A stretch of 64,000 nt of DNA from Nocardia flavorosea NBRC 108225. GTDB taxonomy: Bacteria > Actinomycetota > Actinomycetes > Mycobacteriales > Mycobacteriaceae. Below the pieces are notes generated by a model. The model was not told the origin of the DNA, made no database searches, and saw only the letters and a program-made list of their open reading frames with translations. Position 1 is the stretch's first letter, and each line of letters starts with the position of its first letter. Both the position numbers and the translations under genes were made by a program. Positions 43,345 to 50,950 of this stretch are shown piece after piece. The stretch is from positions 97,173-161,172 of the forward strand of contig NZ_BDCG01000014.1 of NCBI RefSeq assembly GCF_001613385.1, given 5' to 3'.

Positions 43345-44418
43345 ATGACGGTCGGCACTACTGATACGACCGACGATATCGAGACCACCGATGGATCGAC
43401 CGAAGATGAATCGACCGCCACCACGGATACGACCTCGGACGACGGTGTAACGGACGCGGAAACAACCTCCGACGAGACGGCCACGGAAGACCAGACCGCC
43501 ACCGAGGACGACGAGAAGGGCCTAGAAGCCACATCCGGGGACACTGGCTTGGGCGATGCCGTTGGGAGCGAGGGCAGATACTGGACGGTCGAACTGGTCG
43601 AGCCCCCTGGCGGCTCTCCCGGTCTGCTGTCCTACATCTCCATGTCGGAGGCCGCGATACAGACAGCCGTGGATTTGCTCGGGCGAGGGATGCCGCAGCC
43701 ACCACCCAAGGTCGACGATCTGTTGACCACGGTCACCCAGGAAACCCTGGGCAAGGGCGAAGCGGAAGAGTCCTACCAGACAACACTCACCGCCGTGCAG
43801 GCCAGGCAGACCTCCTTGCTCGCCATGGACAATCAGGTCATCGACACCTCCATTGTGATGGCGGCCGAGCAGGATCAGACGCTCCGCTCGATCATCGGCG
43901 TCGTCGAGCATGTCAACTCGGTGCTCGCCTCCGTGGGGAGCGCCGACCTCAAGCCGGCGCAGGAGGCCAAACTGATGGACCTCGTCGGGACCGCGGTAGA
44001 AGTCGTGTCCGCGAAAGTCACCGCGGTCTCCGACTTGAGTTCCCAGATGGCCGGTGATTCGGGCGAGCAGGGTTCCGGATCGGGCGGATCGCAGACCGGA
44101 GGCGGGAACGGCAACGGTGCGGCCCCGGCGGCTGGCGGGCTCGGATCCATAATGCCCATGCTAGCCATGCTGCCGATGGCGCTGATGCCTCTGGCACAAA
44201 TGCTGCCCGAACTGTTGAATCCCGAAGAGAAGGACAAGGAGGACGAGGAGGGGCAAGCCGAAGAGGAGACACCACCCGGCGAACCTGCGCCCGCGCCTAC
44301 CGATCCAACCGCGCCCCCCGGCGCCACGACCGCGCCGGCAGACCAGCCCGGTGCACCCGCGCCCACGCCACCCCCGGAGGGGACAGCCCCTCAAGGCAGG
44401 CCGGAGTCACAAGTCTGA
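43345..44418 (+). CDS. acidic low-complexity protein, candidate ESX substrate
   Basis: This 357-residue protein has no recognised family. The first 75 residues are almost only Thr, Asp, Glu and Ser. A helical region at about 95-240 has Gln/Thr/Ala-rich heptads like ESX substrates, a Gly/Ser linker leads to a Met-rich hydrophobic segment (IMPMLAMLPMALMPLAQML), and the end is Pro/Glu-rich. The Met-rich part resembles those in EspB and others here. It is the only plus-strand gene inside the ESX region. AGGAAGG lies upstream of the ATG. Confidence 0.7.
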   Translation: MTVGTTDTTDDIETTDGSTEDESTATTDTTSDDGVTDAETTSDETATEDQTATEDDEKGLEATSGDTGLGDAVGSEGRYWTVELVEPPGGSPGLLSYISMSEAAIQTAVDLLGRGMPQPPPKVDDLLTTVTQETLGKGEAEESYQTTLTAVQARQTSLLAMDNQVIDTSIVMAAEQDQTLRSIIGVVEHVNSVLASVGSADLKPAQEAKLMDLVGTAVEVVSAKVTAVSDLSSQMAGDSGEQGSGSGGSQTGGGNGNGAAPAAGGLGSIMPMLAMLPMALMPLAQMLPELLNPEEKDKEDEEGQAEEETPPGEPAPAPTDPTAPPGATTAPADQPGAPAPTPPPEGTAPQGRPESQV

Positions 44419-44533
44419 CACGGGAGGCGGGTTCGAAACGGCGACTTCGTCGTCCGCCCCGGTCACTGAGCCCGGCACGAATCGTCGACTACAGACACAA
44501 CTCGATGGCAGACCCAACCTACTTCTCGTCACA

Positions 44534-46900
44534 TCAGCGGACTTCCATGGTGGCGGGCGGAGTCACGGCGGGAGGCGCCGCGGGGGCGGTCTGCTGAGTC
44601 GTTGCGACCGGGGGCGGAGACGCGGCACCAGCGGTCGCCATATCGTTCACCTCATTGACATCGGCTCCGCTCGGGTGGAAGAAGCCCCGGAATCCCCCAT
44701 ATCCACCTTGACCACCATCCGGCGGGTTGTGTGGATCCAGCGGCACCAGTTCGCCGTTCACGATGACCTGCAGGCCGGCGTCACCGACCACCACCAGCGC
44801 TGACCGGTTGTCCCATTGCGCGACATCCCCGGTCGCCACGGACGCGCTCTCCACAGACACCCACGGACTACCGGCGCTCGCCTCGCCCGGGGTGCCCTGA
44901 TAGGCGGCACGCGCGTCACTACCGTTCGGATTGTTCAACTCACGGTTCACCGCGTCGGCGACAACCGAAGATACGCGTTGACTCGTTCCATTCGGCAGTT
45001 TCATATCCACCATGGACTTCTGAGTCATCGAGGCCGCAGGAGGTGGAGCGTCCTGCGGCGCGGGCGCTTCCGCAGTTCCGGGCGCCGGCGCCGCCGTCGG
45101 CGGGGCGGCCGCGGGACCTGGCGCCTGGGCCGACTGGGGTGCGTCGTCGCGCTCACGGTCGCGGTCCTCACGCTCACGCTCACGCTCACGCTCGGCCCGC
45201 TCGGCATCCTCCTGCCGCTTTTGCATGGACTGCTGCATCATCTGCGACATCATGCTCATCATCATCATCGGCATCATCATGCTCATCATGTCGCCACCAC
45301 CGGCTGCCTGCTGAGCCGCGCCACCCCCGCCGGACCCGGAACCGGACATGATCGCCTCACGAATCGGCTGCAGCAACTGCTCTATCGGCGAACGCGGCCC
45401 CTCGTCGGTTTCGGAACCCTCCGCGCCGGTCTCCCCGGATCCCGAGTCTTCCGGCCCCAGAAGGTCTTCGTAGGTATCGCTGAAATCCGTGACGGCGTCG
45501 TCGAGTTCATTACCCGTGCCCGTATCGGTATTCGTACCGGTTCCGGTATCGGTGTTCTGACCGGCAGCTGCCAGGCCGGCCTGATAGCCGTCGTCATAGG
45601 CACTCTGGTAGTCGGTGGAGTTGTTGTCGGTCTCCTCTTCGTTCTCGGTATTCTTGTCCACGGCATCGAGGACAAGGGTCATGACCTCCGAGATCGTCTC
45701 TTCCATACTGCCGAACAGCGCTTCCACCACCGAGCGCTTGAGGTACTGGTTCTCGATAACTTGCGTTTCCCCAGCCACCCCCGGCTGTACTACTGTTTCC
45801 TCCGTGGTCAGGTGCTCTTCCCCGATCGCACGAAGTTCATCGTCGAGATCCTCGATTTTCTCCATTATCTTGTTCAAGGATTCGGTGTTGACGGCGTCCG
45901 TGTCTATGGCAATTTCTTCGATTCGCTCGTCGTGACGCCAGAATTTATCCTTGATCGCCGACTCGTCGTTCAGGTGTGCCTCGTACTGATCGACGAACTC
46001 CGATACATTGCCTTCTTCGAAGAGGTTCTCGTTTTTCAACCACTCGCGCACATCCTCGGCCAGATCTGCATCACCGCGAGCGAAACAATCGACCTGATAC
46101 TGCAGAACGTCCTGAGTGAAGTCGATCATCGGGTGGAGAGTTTCTTCTTTGTCCTGATATTCCGGCAAGTAGAGCAGAACCAATTCCGCGTGGGCGGAAT
46201 CATCCTTCTCCCGGATAGTCTTCACGAGCTCACCGTCGGCATCCAGAATGACAATGGAACCGTCGTCTCGGACAGTTATATAATTCTCGCCATCGGAAAG
46301 GTATTCCGCCACCTTCGCGCCGGAAACACCCCACAGCTCATTTCCTTCGGAATCACGGAGGATAAGCCGGTCATGTTCGTCGAGCGACAGGGTGTAGCCG
46401 TTTTCCAGGCTCGTCAGCGAACTGATCCCCTGAGACTCGTCTGTCGTCAGCCTTTCCCCGGGAAGCAGCTCGTTGGCCCCGGCACCGCCTCGCTCCCTCG
46501 ACTCCCGGTAATCGGGTTTCGATTCGTCGACCTGGATATGAGTTCCCTCGACCGCCCTTCCCGGGTCGTCGTACCCCGCCTCTTCCGCGGCAGCTTCGAC
46601 TTCGGCCCAGGTATCAACCTTGCCGTCCCTGTCGTTGCCGTCATAGATATTGTCTTTTATGTCCCACTGATAGCGAGCGTCGAATGCACGACCATCGTTG
46701 GTCAGCATCCTCGGATTCTGATCATCCGGGTCGAACAGGTTGAAGGTCTCGTAGTCCTCGACCCGGGTGGCGTCACCTTCGCCCGCTTGATACAGAGTGA
46801 AGTTGTAATCATCGTCAACTTCATAATAGTAACCAGAGCTGGGCGGTTCAGATTCCGAATGCTTTTCGTTGTTTTCGTCGAACCAAATATAATTCGTCAT
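44534..46900 (-). CDS. large acidic protein with lectin-like repeats and shared C-terminal module
   Basis: The 788-residue protein of unknown function combines several parts. There is an acidic N-terminus with a calcium-loop-like DGNDRDGKVDTWAE (87-100). Two beta-repeats at about 166-228 (YTLSLDEHDRLILRD, YITVRDDGSIVILDADG) resemble B-lectin sheets. Helical acidic regions follow, with a Met-rich run (MMSMMMPMMMMSMMSQMM) and an ER/RD-rich charged stretch. The last part is a module at about 630-745 shared with two other proteins of this locus. It has no signal peptide. It is likely a secreted or membrane-recruited ESX accessory protein, by context only. Confidence 0.72.
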   Translation of the reverse strand: MTNYIWFDENNEKHSESEPPSSGYYYEVDDDYNFTLYQAGEGDATRVEDYETFNLFDPDDQNPRMLTNDGRAFDARYQWDIKDNIYDGNDRDGKVDTWAEVEAAAEEAGYDDPGRAVEGTHIQVDESKPDYRESRERGGAGANELLPGERLTTDESQGISSLTSLENGYTLSLDEHDRLILRDSEGNELWGVSGAKVAEYLSDGENYITVRDDGSIVILDADGELVKTIREKDDSAHAELVLLYLPEYQDKEETLHPMIDFTQDVLQYQVDCFARGDADLAEDVREWLKNENLFEEGNVSEFVDQYEAHLNDESAIKDKFWRHDERIEEIAIDTDAVNTESLNKIMEKIEDLDDELRAIGEEHLTTEETVVQPGVAGETQVIENQYLKRSVVEALFGSMEETISEVMTLVLDAVDKNTENEEETDNNSTDYQSAYDDGYQAGLAAAGQNTDTGTGTNTDTGTGNELDDAVTDFSDTYEDLLGPEDSGSGETGAEGSETDEGPRSPIEQLLQPIREAIMSGSGSGGGGAAQQAAGGGDMMSMMMPMMMMSMMSQMMQQSMQKRQEDAERAEREREREREDRDRERDDAPQSAQAPGPAAAPPTAAPAPGTAEAPAPQDAPPPAASMTQKSMVDMKLPNGTSQRVSSVVADAVNRELNNPNGSDARAAYQGTPGEASAGSPWVSVESASVATGDVAQWDNRSALVVVGDAGLQVIVNGELVPLDPHNPPDGGQGGYGGFRGFFHPSGADVNEVNDMATAGAASPPPVATTQQTAPAAPPAVTPPATMEVR
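45167..45190. repeat. four 6-bp tandem repeats (CTCACG)
   Basis: Four perfect copies encode an alternating Arg-Glu run on the minus strand within the charged stretch of the lectin-like protein. They are prone to length variation. Confidence 0.75.
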
Positions 46901-46979
46901 TCAACGCTCCGGTTCGGAGAATAAATCCGCACTATGGCAAATTTCTCGATAGCCTCGATAGGAATGGACCTCAACAGAA

Positions 46980-48875
46980 TCACCGCCCATGCCTGCGTAT
47001 ATCGATATTTGGCGCCGCGGACACGGCAGCCGTCGCGGACCCGACCACGCTCACACCGACCGGCGTCGTCCCCGGGACCACGTGCCCGGCCGAACCGCGG
47101 CGTTCCTGCGGGGCGCTCACCCCGGGCCGTCCACCGGGCCGCAGTCGCCGTTCGGCGACCTGTTCATGCGCGTAGATCACATCGCGGAACAGCTGATACC
47201 CAGGTTCTCGCTGCATGAGCAGCACGAGCTCGGTGCAGCGGTGCTGGTCGATCAGATCCCGCAGCGAATTCGGCATACGAGAACTCGCCAGGTCACCCAC
47301 GCCGACGCCGGTTGCATCGATACGACGACCCCGTACCAACCGGGCCAATGCTCGATCTGCTCGGCGCAGATCCTCCCACCAGTGCGGTGGTACTTGCTGG
47401 TCTGCCTCCAGTACTGCGAGGATCCGATCCCGCAGCCGCGCCGATTCCGCGGCCTCCGGAGGTGTCGCCCCTCTCCGCATCAAGAGCAGATGAGCCTCGT
47501 TCGCCAACTCCACGCAACGCTGTCGTCGCCCGCTGCGGGGCAGGTCGGCCACAGCGGCGAGCGCCTCGACCGAACCTGTCAGCCCCAACCTGTCCACCGC
47601 CCCTGGACCGGGAACACTCAGATCCGGAGAACGCGAGGGGGTGACTCCGGATGCCGTCTCGACATTCCGGAGGTACATCGCAAGCCGAGGATCGAGACTT
47701 CCCGATGTCGCCAAGGCTGTTATTGATGCACCGGTCTTGGCTCCCCATACCCCGGCGAATTCCACGAGCACCCTGGCGGGATCACCGAGCCCCTCCCACG
47801 TCTCGGAAATAGCCCCGGCGGAGTCCCGGAGCATCTCGTCCCACATCCATGGCGTGGATACTTCGCGCGGCAGATACAGGCCCGGCGGCAACCATCCCCG
47901 ACCCTCGTTGGCGGTGATGAACAATCCGGCACCGGCGGACCCGCGCAGTACAGCCACTGCCCACAACACGCCGTATTCCGCCGAGTCGGTCGCGCCCAGT
48001 ACCGCCGCGAGCAGCGCGCTGGCGGTGAGCAGATCGGCTCCCGCGGGAACCTTCGGGGTGGCAGCCGCCTCCCGAGGCCGCGTCGAAGCTGTTCCGGCCG
48101 CCACCGGCATACTGCCCGGGCGCGGCGTCGACGGCCCCGGTTCATGGCGGGCCGGGGTTTGCCCGGACGATATGTCGCGCGGGGGCAGGCCACCGCCACC
48201 CGAGGGAGGTCCGCTGGGCGGACCGGAGGGCGGCGGGGTGGGCGTCGGCGCAGTGACCGCAGGCGCGGTGACAGTCGGCGGCGTCGGCGAAGCGGCGCGC
48301 GGAGCTGGTTCACCGCCAGGGGGTGCGGCAGTGGGCCGAGGTTGCCCCGGGAGGGGAGGAAGGTACGGGAGTACGGGGGAAGCAGGTGGAGCAGACGTTT
48401 CCGGTCGATTGTCCGGCATCCTGGACAGCTGCGGTGCTCGTCCGGTCGGAACAGCCGTACGAGGCTCGCTCTGCGGAGCCGTCGTAGACGGAAGCGGAGT
48501 TACGATGACAGGGCGTGCCTCGCCTCCGTTCACCGGATGCATGTCCCGTGGTCCTCCCCCGAACCGGCCACCCGTATCTCCCATCCTGCCACCGCTGTCG
48601 ATATCGGCCCGCTCGTAGGCCTGAGCGGTCTCTCGCAGTTTGCGCGCGGTCTCCAGATGCTGGTCGGCCTTCTTGTTACCCGCTACTTCCCGGGCGTCGT
48701 AATAGCGGACCATGGCGTTGTACACCGGCTGGGCGATCGTGCCGTAGTTGTGGATGAACGTACCCAGCCATTGCTCCGGCTTCTGGGCCCAGCGCCGGGC
48801 CCGGTCGGCCGCGACTTCATGACGGTCCGCCATCCGGCGGAGTGCGTCGGGATCGACGTCGAAACGGTTCGCCAT
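46980..48875 (-). CDS. EspK-like protein 1 with EspC-type N-terminal domain
   Basis: The 631-residue protein has an N-terminal EspC/DUF2580-like helical hairpin (FDVDPDALRRMADRHEVAAD, about residues 1-95). A Pro-rich linker of about 170 residues and a C-terminal domain of about 330 residues follow, with LLAAVLGATDSAEYGVLWAV and FITANEGRGWLPPGLYLPREV. The two paralogues downstream in coordinate share this last part. The architecture matches EspK (helical head, proline linker, domain containing a YIPDGMELP-like strand). EspK escorts EspB in ESX-1. The frame reaches a TTG at 48887; ATG 48875 has better spacing to AAAGGA. Confidence 0.75.
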   Translation of the reverse strand: MANRFDVDPDALRRMADRHEVAADRARRWAQKPEQWLGTFIHNYGTIAQPVYNAMVRYYDAREVAGNKKADQHLETARKLRETAQAYERADIDSGGRMGDTGGRFGGGPRDMHPVNGGEARPVIVTPLPSTTAPQSEPRTAVPTGRAPQLSRMPDNRPETSAPPASPVLPYLPPLPGQPRPTAAPPGGEPAPRAASPTPPTVTAPAVTAPTPTPPPSGPPSGPPSGGGGLPPRDISSGQTPARHEPGPSTPRPGSMPVAAGTASTRPREAAATPKVPAGADLLTASALLAAVLGATDSAEYGVLWAVAVLRGSAGAGLFITANEGRGWLPPGLYLPREVSTPWMWDEMLRDSAGAISETWEGLGDPARVLVEFAGVWGAKTGASITALATSGSLDPRLAMYLRNVETASGVTPSRSPDLSVPGPGAVDRLGLTGSVEALAAVADLPRSGRRQRCVELANEAHLLLMRRGATPPEAAESARLRDRILAVLEADQQVPPHWWEDLRRADRALARLVRGRRIDATGVGVGDLASSRMPNSLRDLIDQHRCTELVLLMQREPGYQLFRDVIYAHEQVAERRLRPGGRPGVSAPQERRGSAGHVVPGTTPVGVSVVGSATAAVSAAPNIDIRRHGR

Positions 48876-48942
48876 CCTGTCCGGCAATCCTTTCCGTGTA
48901 TGCCCGGTGGCGGCTTCTCATCGGCGCGGCACCCACTCCATC

Positions 48943-50859
48943 TCAATTGCGCTCCACCCCTGCCGGCGGCACTACCGGTGGGGCGACGGCATTCTTGGGC
49001 GGACCGCTGACTGCAGGAGGTGCGGATACCTGTGTCGGTGAAACAGTTGCCGGAATCGGCTCCGGCATTTCCGCTTCGGTTCCGCCAGCCGTTGGCACAG
49101 TGTGGATCCGCTGTTCCTCGTCCACCGAGACGGCCGGTGGTGCCGCAACGAACGACGGGTGACGGACGATCTGCTCGTGAACGTAAACCGAGTCTCGCAA
49201 CAGCTGCCGGCTGTCGTCGTTGTTCAGCAGAAAGACCAGTTCGTTGCAGCGACGTTCCCACGCCATCGTGCGTAAGGCGGTCGCCTCGTCGTCGACTCGT
49301 AGGTCCCCCAGGCCGACCCGCCCCACGTCGACCCTGTGCGAGATCATGGCGGCCGCGACGAGATCATCGGCCTCCTGCAGATCGTTCCACCATTCCCGGG
49401 GCACTTCACCACCTGATTGCAGGCGGGCGAGGATCCGGTCACGCAGACTTCGTACTCCGCCGATCTCGGGTGGTGGGGCTACTGAGCGCACCAACTGCGA
49501 CTGGGCGTCCAGCGCGAGTTCGAGGCAGTGCGCCCGCACCCGGGAATCCGGAAGGGCGGCCACGCTGTCGAGAGCCGAGACGGATCCCGCAAGACCCAGC
49601 CGGTCGACGGTATCGGGTGTGAACACGCGGAGGTCCACATCATAGGCCGGGCGGACCATACCTTCCATCGGAACCTGAGCCAGGTGTGCGCGCAGTCCAG
49701 GATCTATGGGGCCAGAGGAAACGAGAGCGGACAGTTCGGCATTCGCTTTCGCACCCCACGCCAGTCCGAACTCCACCAGCACGCGCGCCGGATCGGCTAC
49801 ACCTTCCCACGGTGACCCCGGCGACTCGGTGGCGCCGAGCAACTCGTCCCACAACCAAGGAGTGGATACCTCGCGTGGCAGGTACAAGCCAGCTGGCATC
49901 CAGCCGCGACCCTCGTTCGACGTGATGAATATCCCTGCGCCACCGGGTCCACGCATCACCGAAACCGCCCAAGCCATGCCGACGGACGGTTCGACCGCGG
50001 CCAGCACGGCGCCCAACAGAGTGCGAGCGATAACGAGGTCTTCGCTGACTTCTTCACCCACCACATAGTCCGGTTCGGCAGCCTTGTTCTTCGCGGCGGC
50101 CACCGCTGCGCCGAATGGAGTGGGTACGACGGGAACAGGCATCGCGCCCGGAGCAGCGGTACCCGACTGTCGCTGATCAGCCGGGCGCTCCTCGGCACCT
50201 GCTGCTCCCGCGCCGACCGCGCCGAGCGGCAAACCGGCCGACCCGAGCGGGGGTAGGCCTCCACTCGGAGCTGTGGGCCCAGCGGGCGGGCCACCGGCGG
50301 AGGCCGCGCCGTTCGTACCGCTGTTCGCCCCGGCACCGGCAGACGCTGCCGGGGCGCTTATCGGCGCGCCCGGCGCTGCGGGACCGGTTTGCGCGGCGGG
50401 CGCCGACTGCTCCGGAGCGGCGCCGACACCGGCCACCGGCGCGCCGGAGAGGCCCCCAAGGGCACCCCCGATCGGGCCGGGCACGCTGTTCGTGCCGGAA
50501 GGCGGAACCACGGACGGGGCCGGTGTCCCGGCGGGCACTCCGGTGAAGCTCTCTTCGTTCCGCCCTATGCTCGCGGCACTTTCCGCGTCCGCGCGCTCGT
50601 AGGATTCCGCGGCCTTCAGCAAGGATTCGGCAGTCTGGTCGTGTTCACGGGCAAGCGCTTCGCCCGCCCGCTGACGTGCGTCGTAGTAGCGTTCGAGAGC
50701 GACCTTGACAGGATTGGCGATTTTGCCGTACGTCGGTTCGAAGTTCGCGAGCCATTCGACCGGAGGCTTGGCCCACTCACGAGTCTCCCGTGCGACCTGC
50801 TCGTGTTGACCCGCGAGCTGGCGCAGAATCGCAGGGTCGATTTCCAGCCTGTCCGGCAT
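48943..50859 (-). CDS. EspK-like protein 2 with EspC-type N-terminal domain
   Basis: The 638-residue protein has the same plan as its neighbour: an EspC-like head (LEIDPAILRQLAGQHEQVAR, about 1-95), an Ala/Pro/Gly linker, and the shared domain (GMAWAVSVMRGPGGAGIFIT, GRGWMPAGLYLPREVSTPWLWDELL, DPARVLVEFGLAWG). The three copies agree best around GRGWxPxGLxLPREVS and in LRxxxxxRxCNELVxLL. ATG 50859 has GGAAAGGA upstream, and an ESX-type palindrome lies 50 bp upstream, so it heads its own unit. Function is inferred from EspK. Confidence 0.76.
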   Translation of the reverse strand: MPDRLEIDPAILRQLAGQHEQVARETREWAKPPVEWLANFEPTYGKIANPVKVALERYYDARQRAGEALAREHDQTAESLLKAAESYERADAESAASIGRNEESFTGVPAGTPAPSVVPPSGTNSVPGPIGGALGGLSGAPVAGVGAAPEQSAPAAQTGPAAPGAPISAPAASAGAGANSGTNGAASAGGPPAGPTAPSGGLPPLGSAGLPLGAVGAGAAGAEERPADQRQSGTAAPGAMPVPVVPTPFGAAVAAAKNKAAEPDYVVGEEVSEDLVIARTLLGAVLAAVEPSVGMAWAVSVMRGPGGAGIFITSNEGRGWMPAGLYLPREVSTPWLWDELLGATESPGSPWEGVADPARVLVEFGLAWGAKANAELSALVSSGPIDPGLRAHLAQVPMEGMVRPAYDVDLRVFTPDTVDRLGLAGSVSALDSVAALPDSRVRAHCLELALDAQSQLVRSVAPPPEIGGVRSLRDRILARLQSGGEVPREWWNDLQEADDLVAAAMISHRVDVGRVGLGDLRVDDEATALRTMAWERRCNELVFLLNNDDSRQLLRDSVYVHEQIVRHPSFVAAPPAVSVDEEQRIHTVPTAGGTEAEMPEPIPATVSPTQVSAPPAVSGPPKNAVAPPVVPPAGVERN

Positions 50860-50909
50860 GCCAGATCAATCCTTTCCCGCCACCCGACTCCCCTATCTAT
50901 TGTCCAGCC

Positions 50910-50925
50910 TTCCCATACATGGGAG
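50910..50925. promoter_or_regulatory. TTCCCA-N4-TGGGAA-type palindrome upstream of EspK-like gene 2
   Basis: TTCCCA TACA TGGGAG has one mismatch to the consensus and lies 50 bp before the gene start, within a 91-bp gap. Confidence 0.6.
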
Positions 50926-50950
50926 GAATATCGGTGCGATAAGGCGCTGG

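Noticed and set aside
45245..45295. CRISPR-like or satellite array
   Set aside because: The CAT/CATCATGCT repetition simply encodes a Met run on the minus strand.
44816..46924. A 702-codon plus-strand frame opposite the lectin-like protein
   Set aside because: It is the complement of an Asp/Glu-rich gene, giving Val/Leu/Phe/Arg-rich nonsense; no ribosome site or domain.
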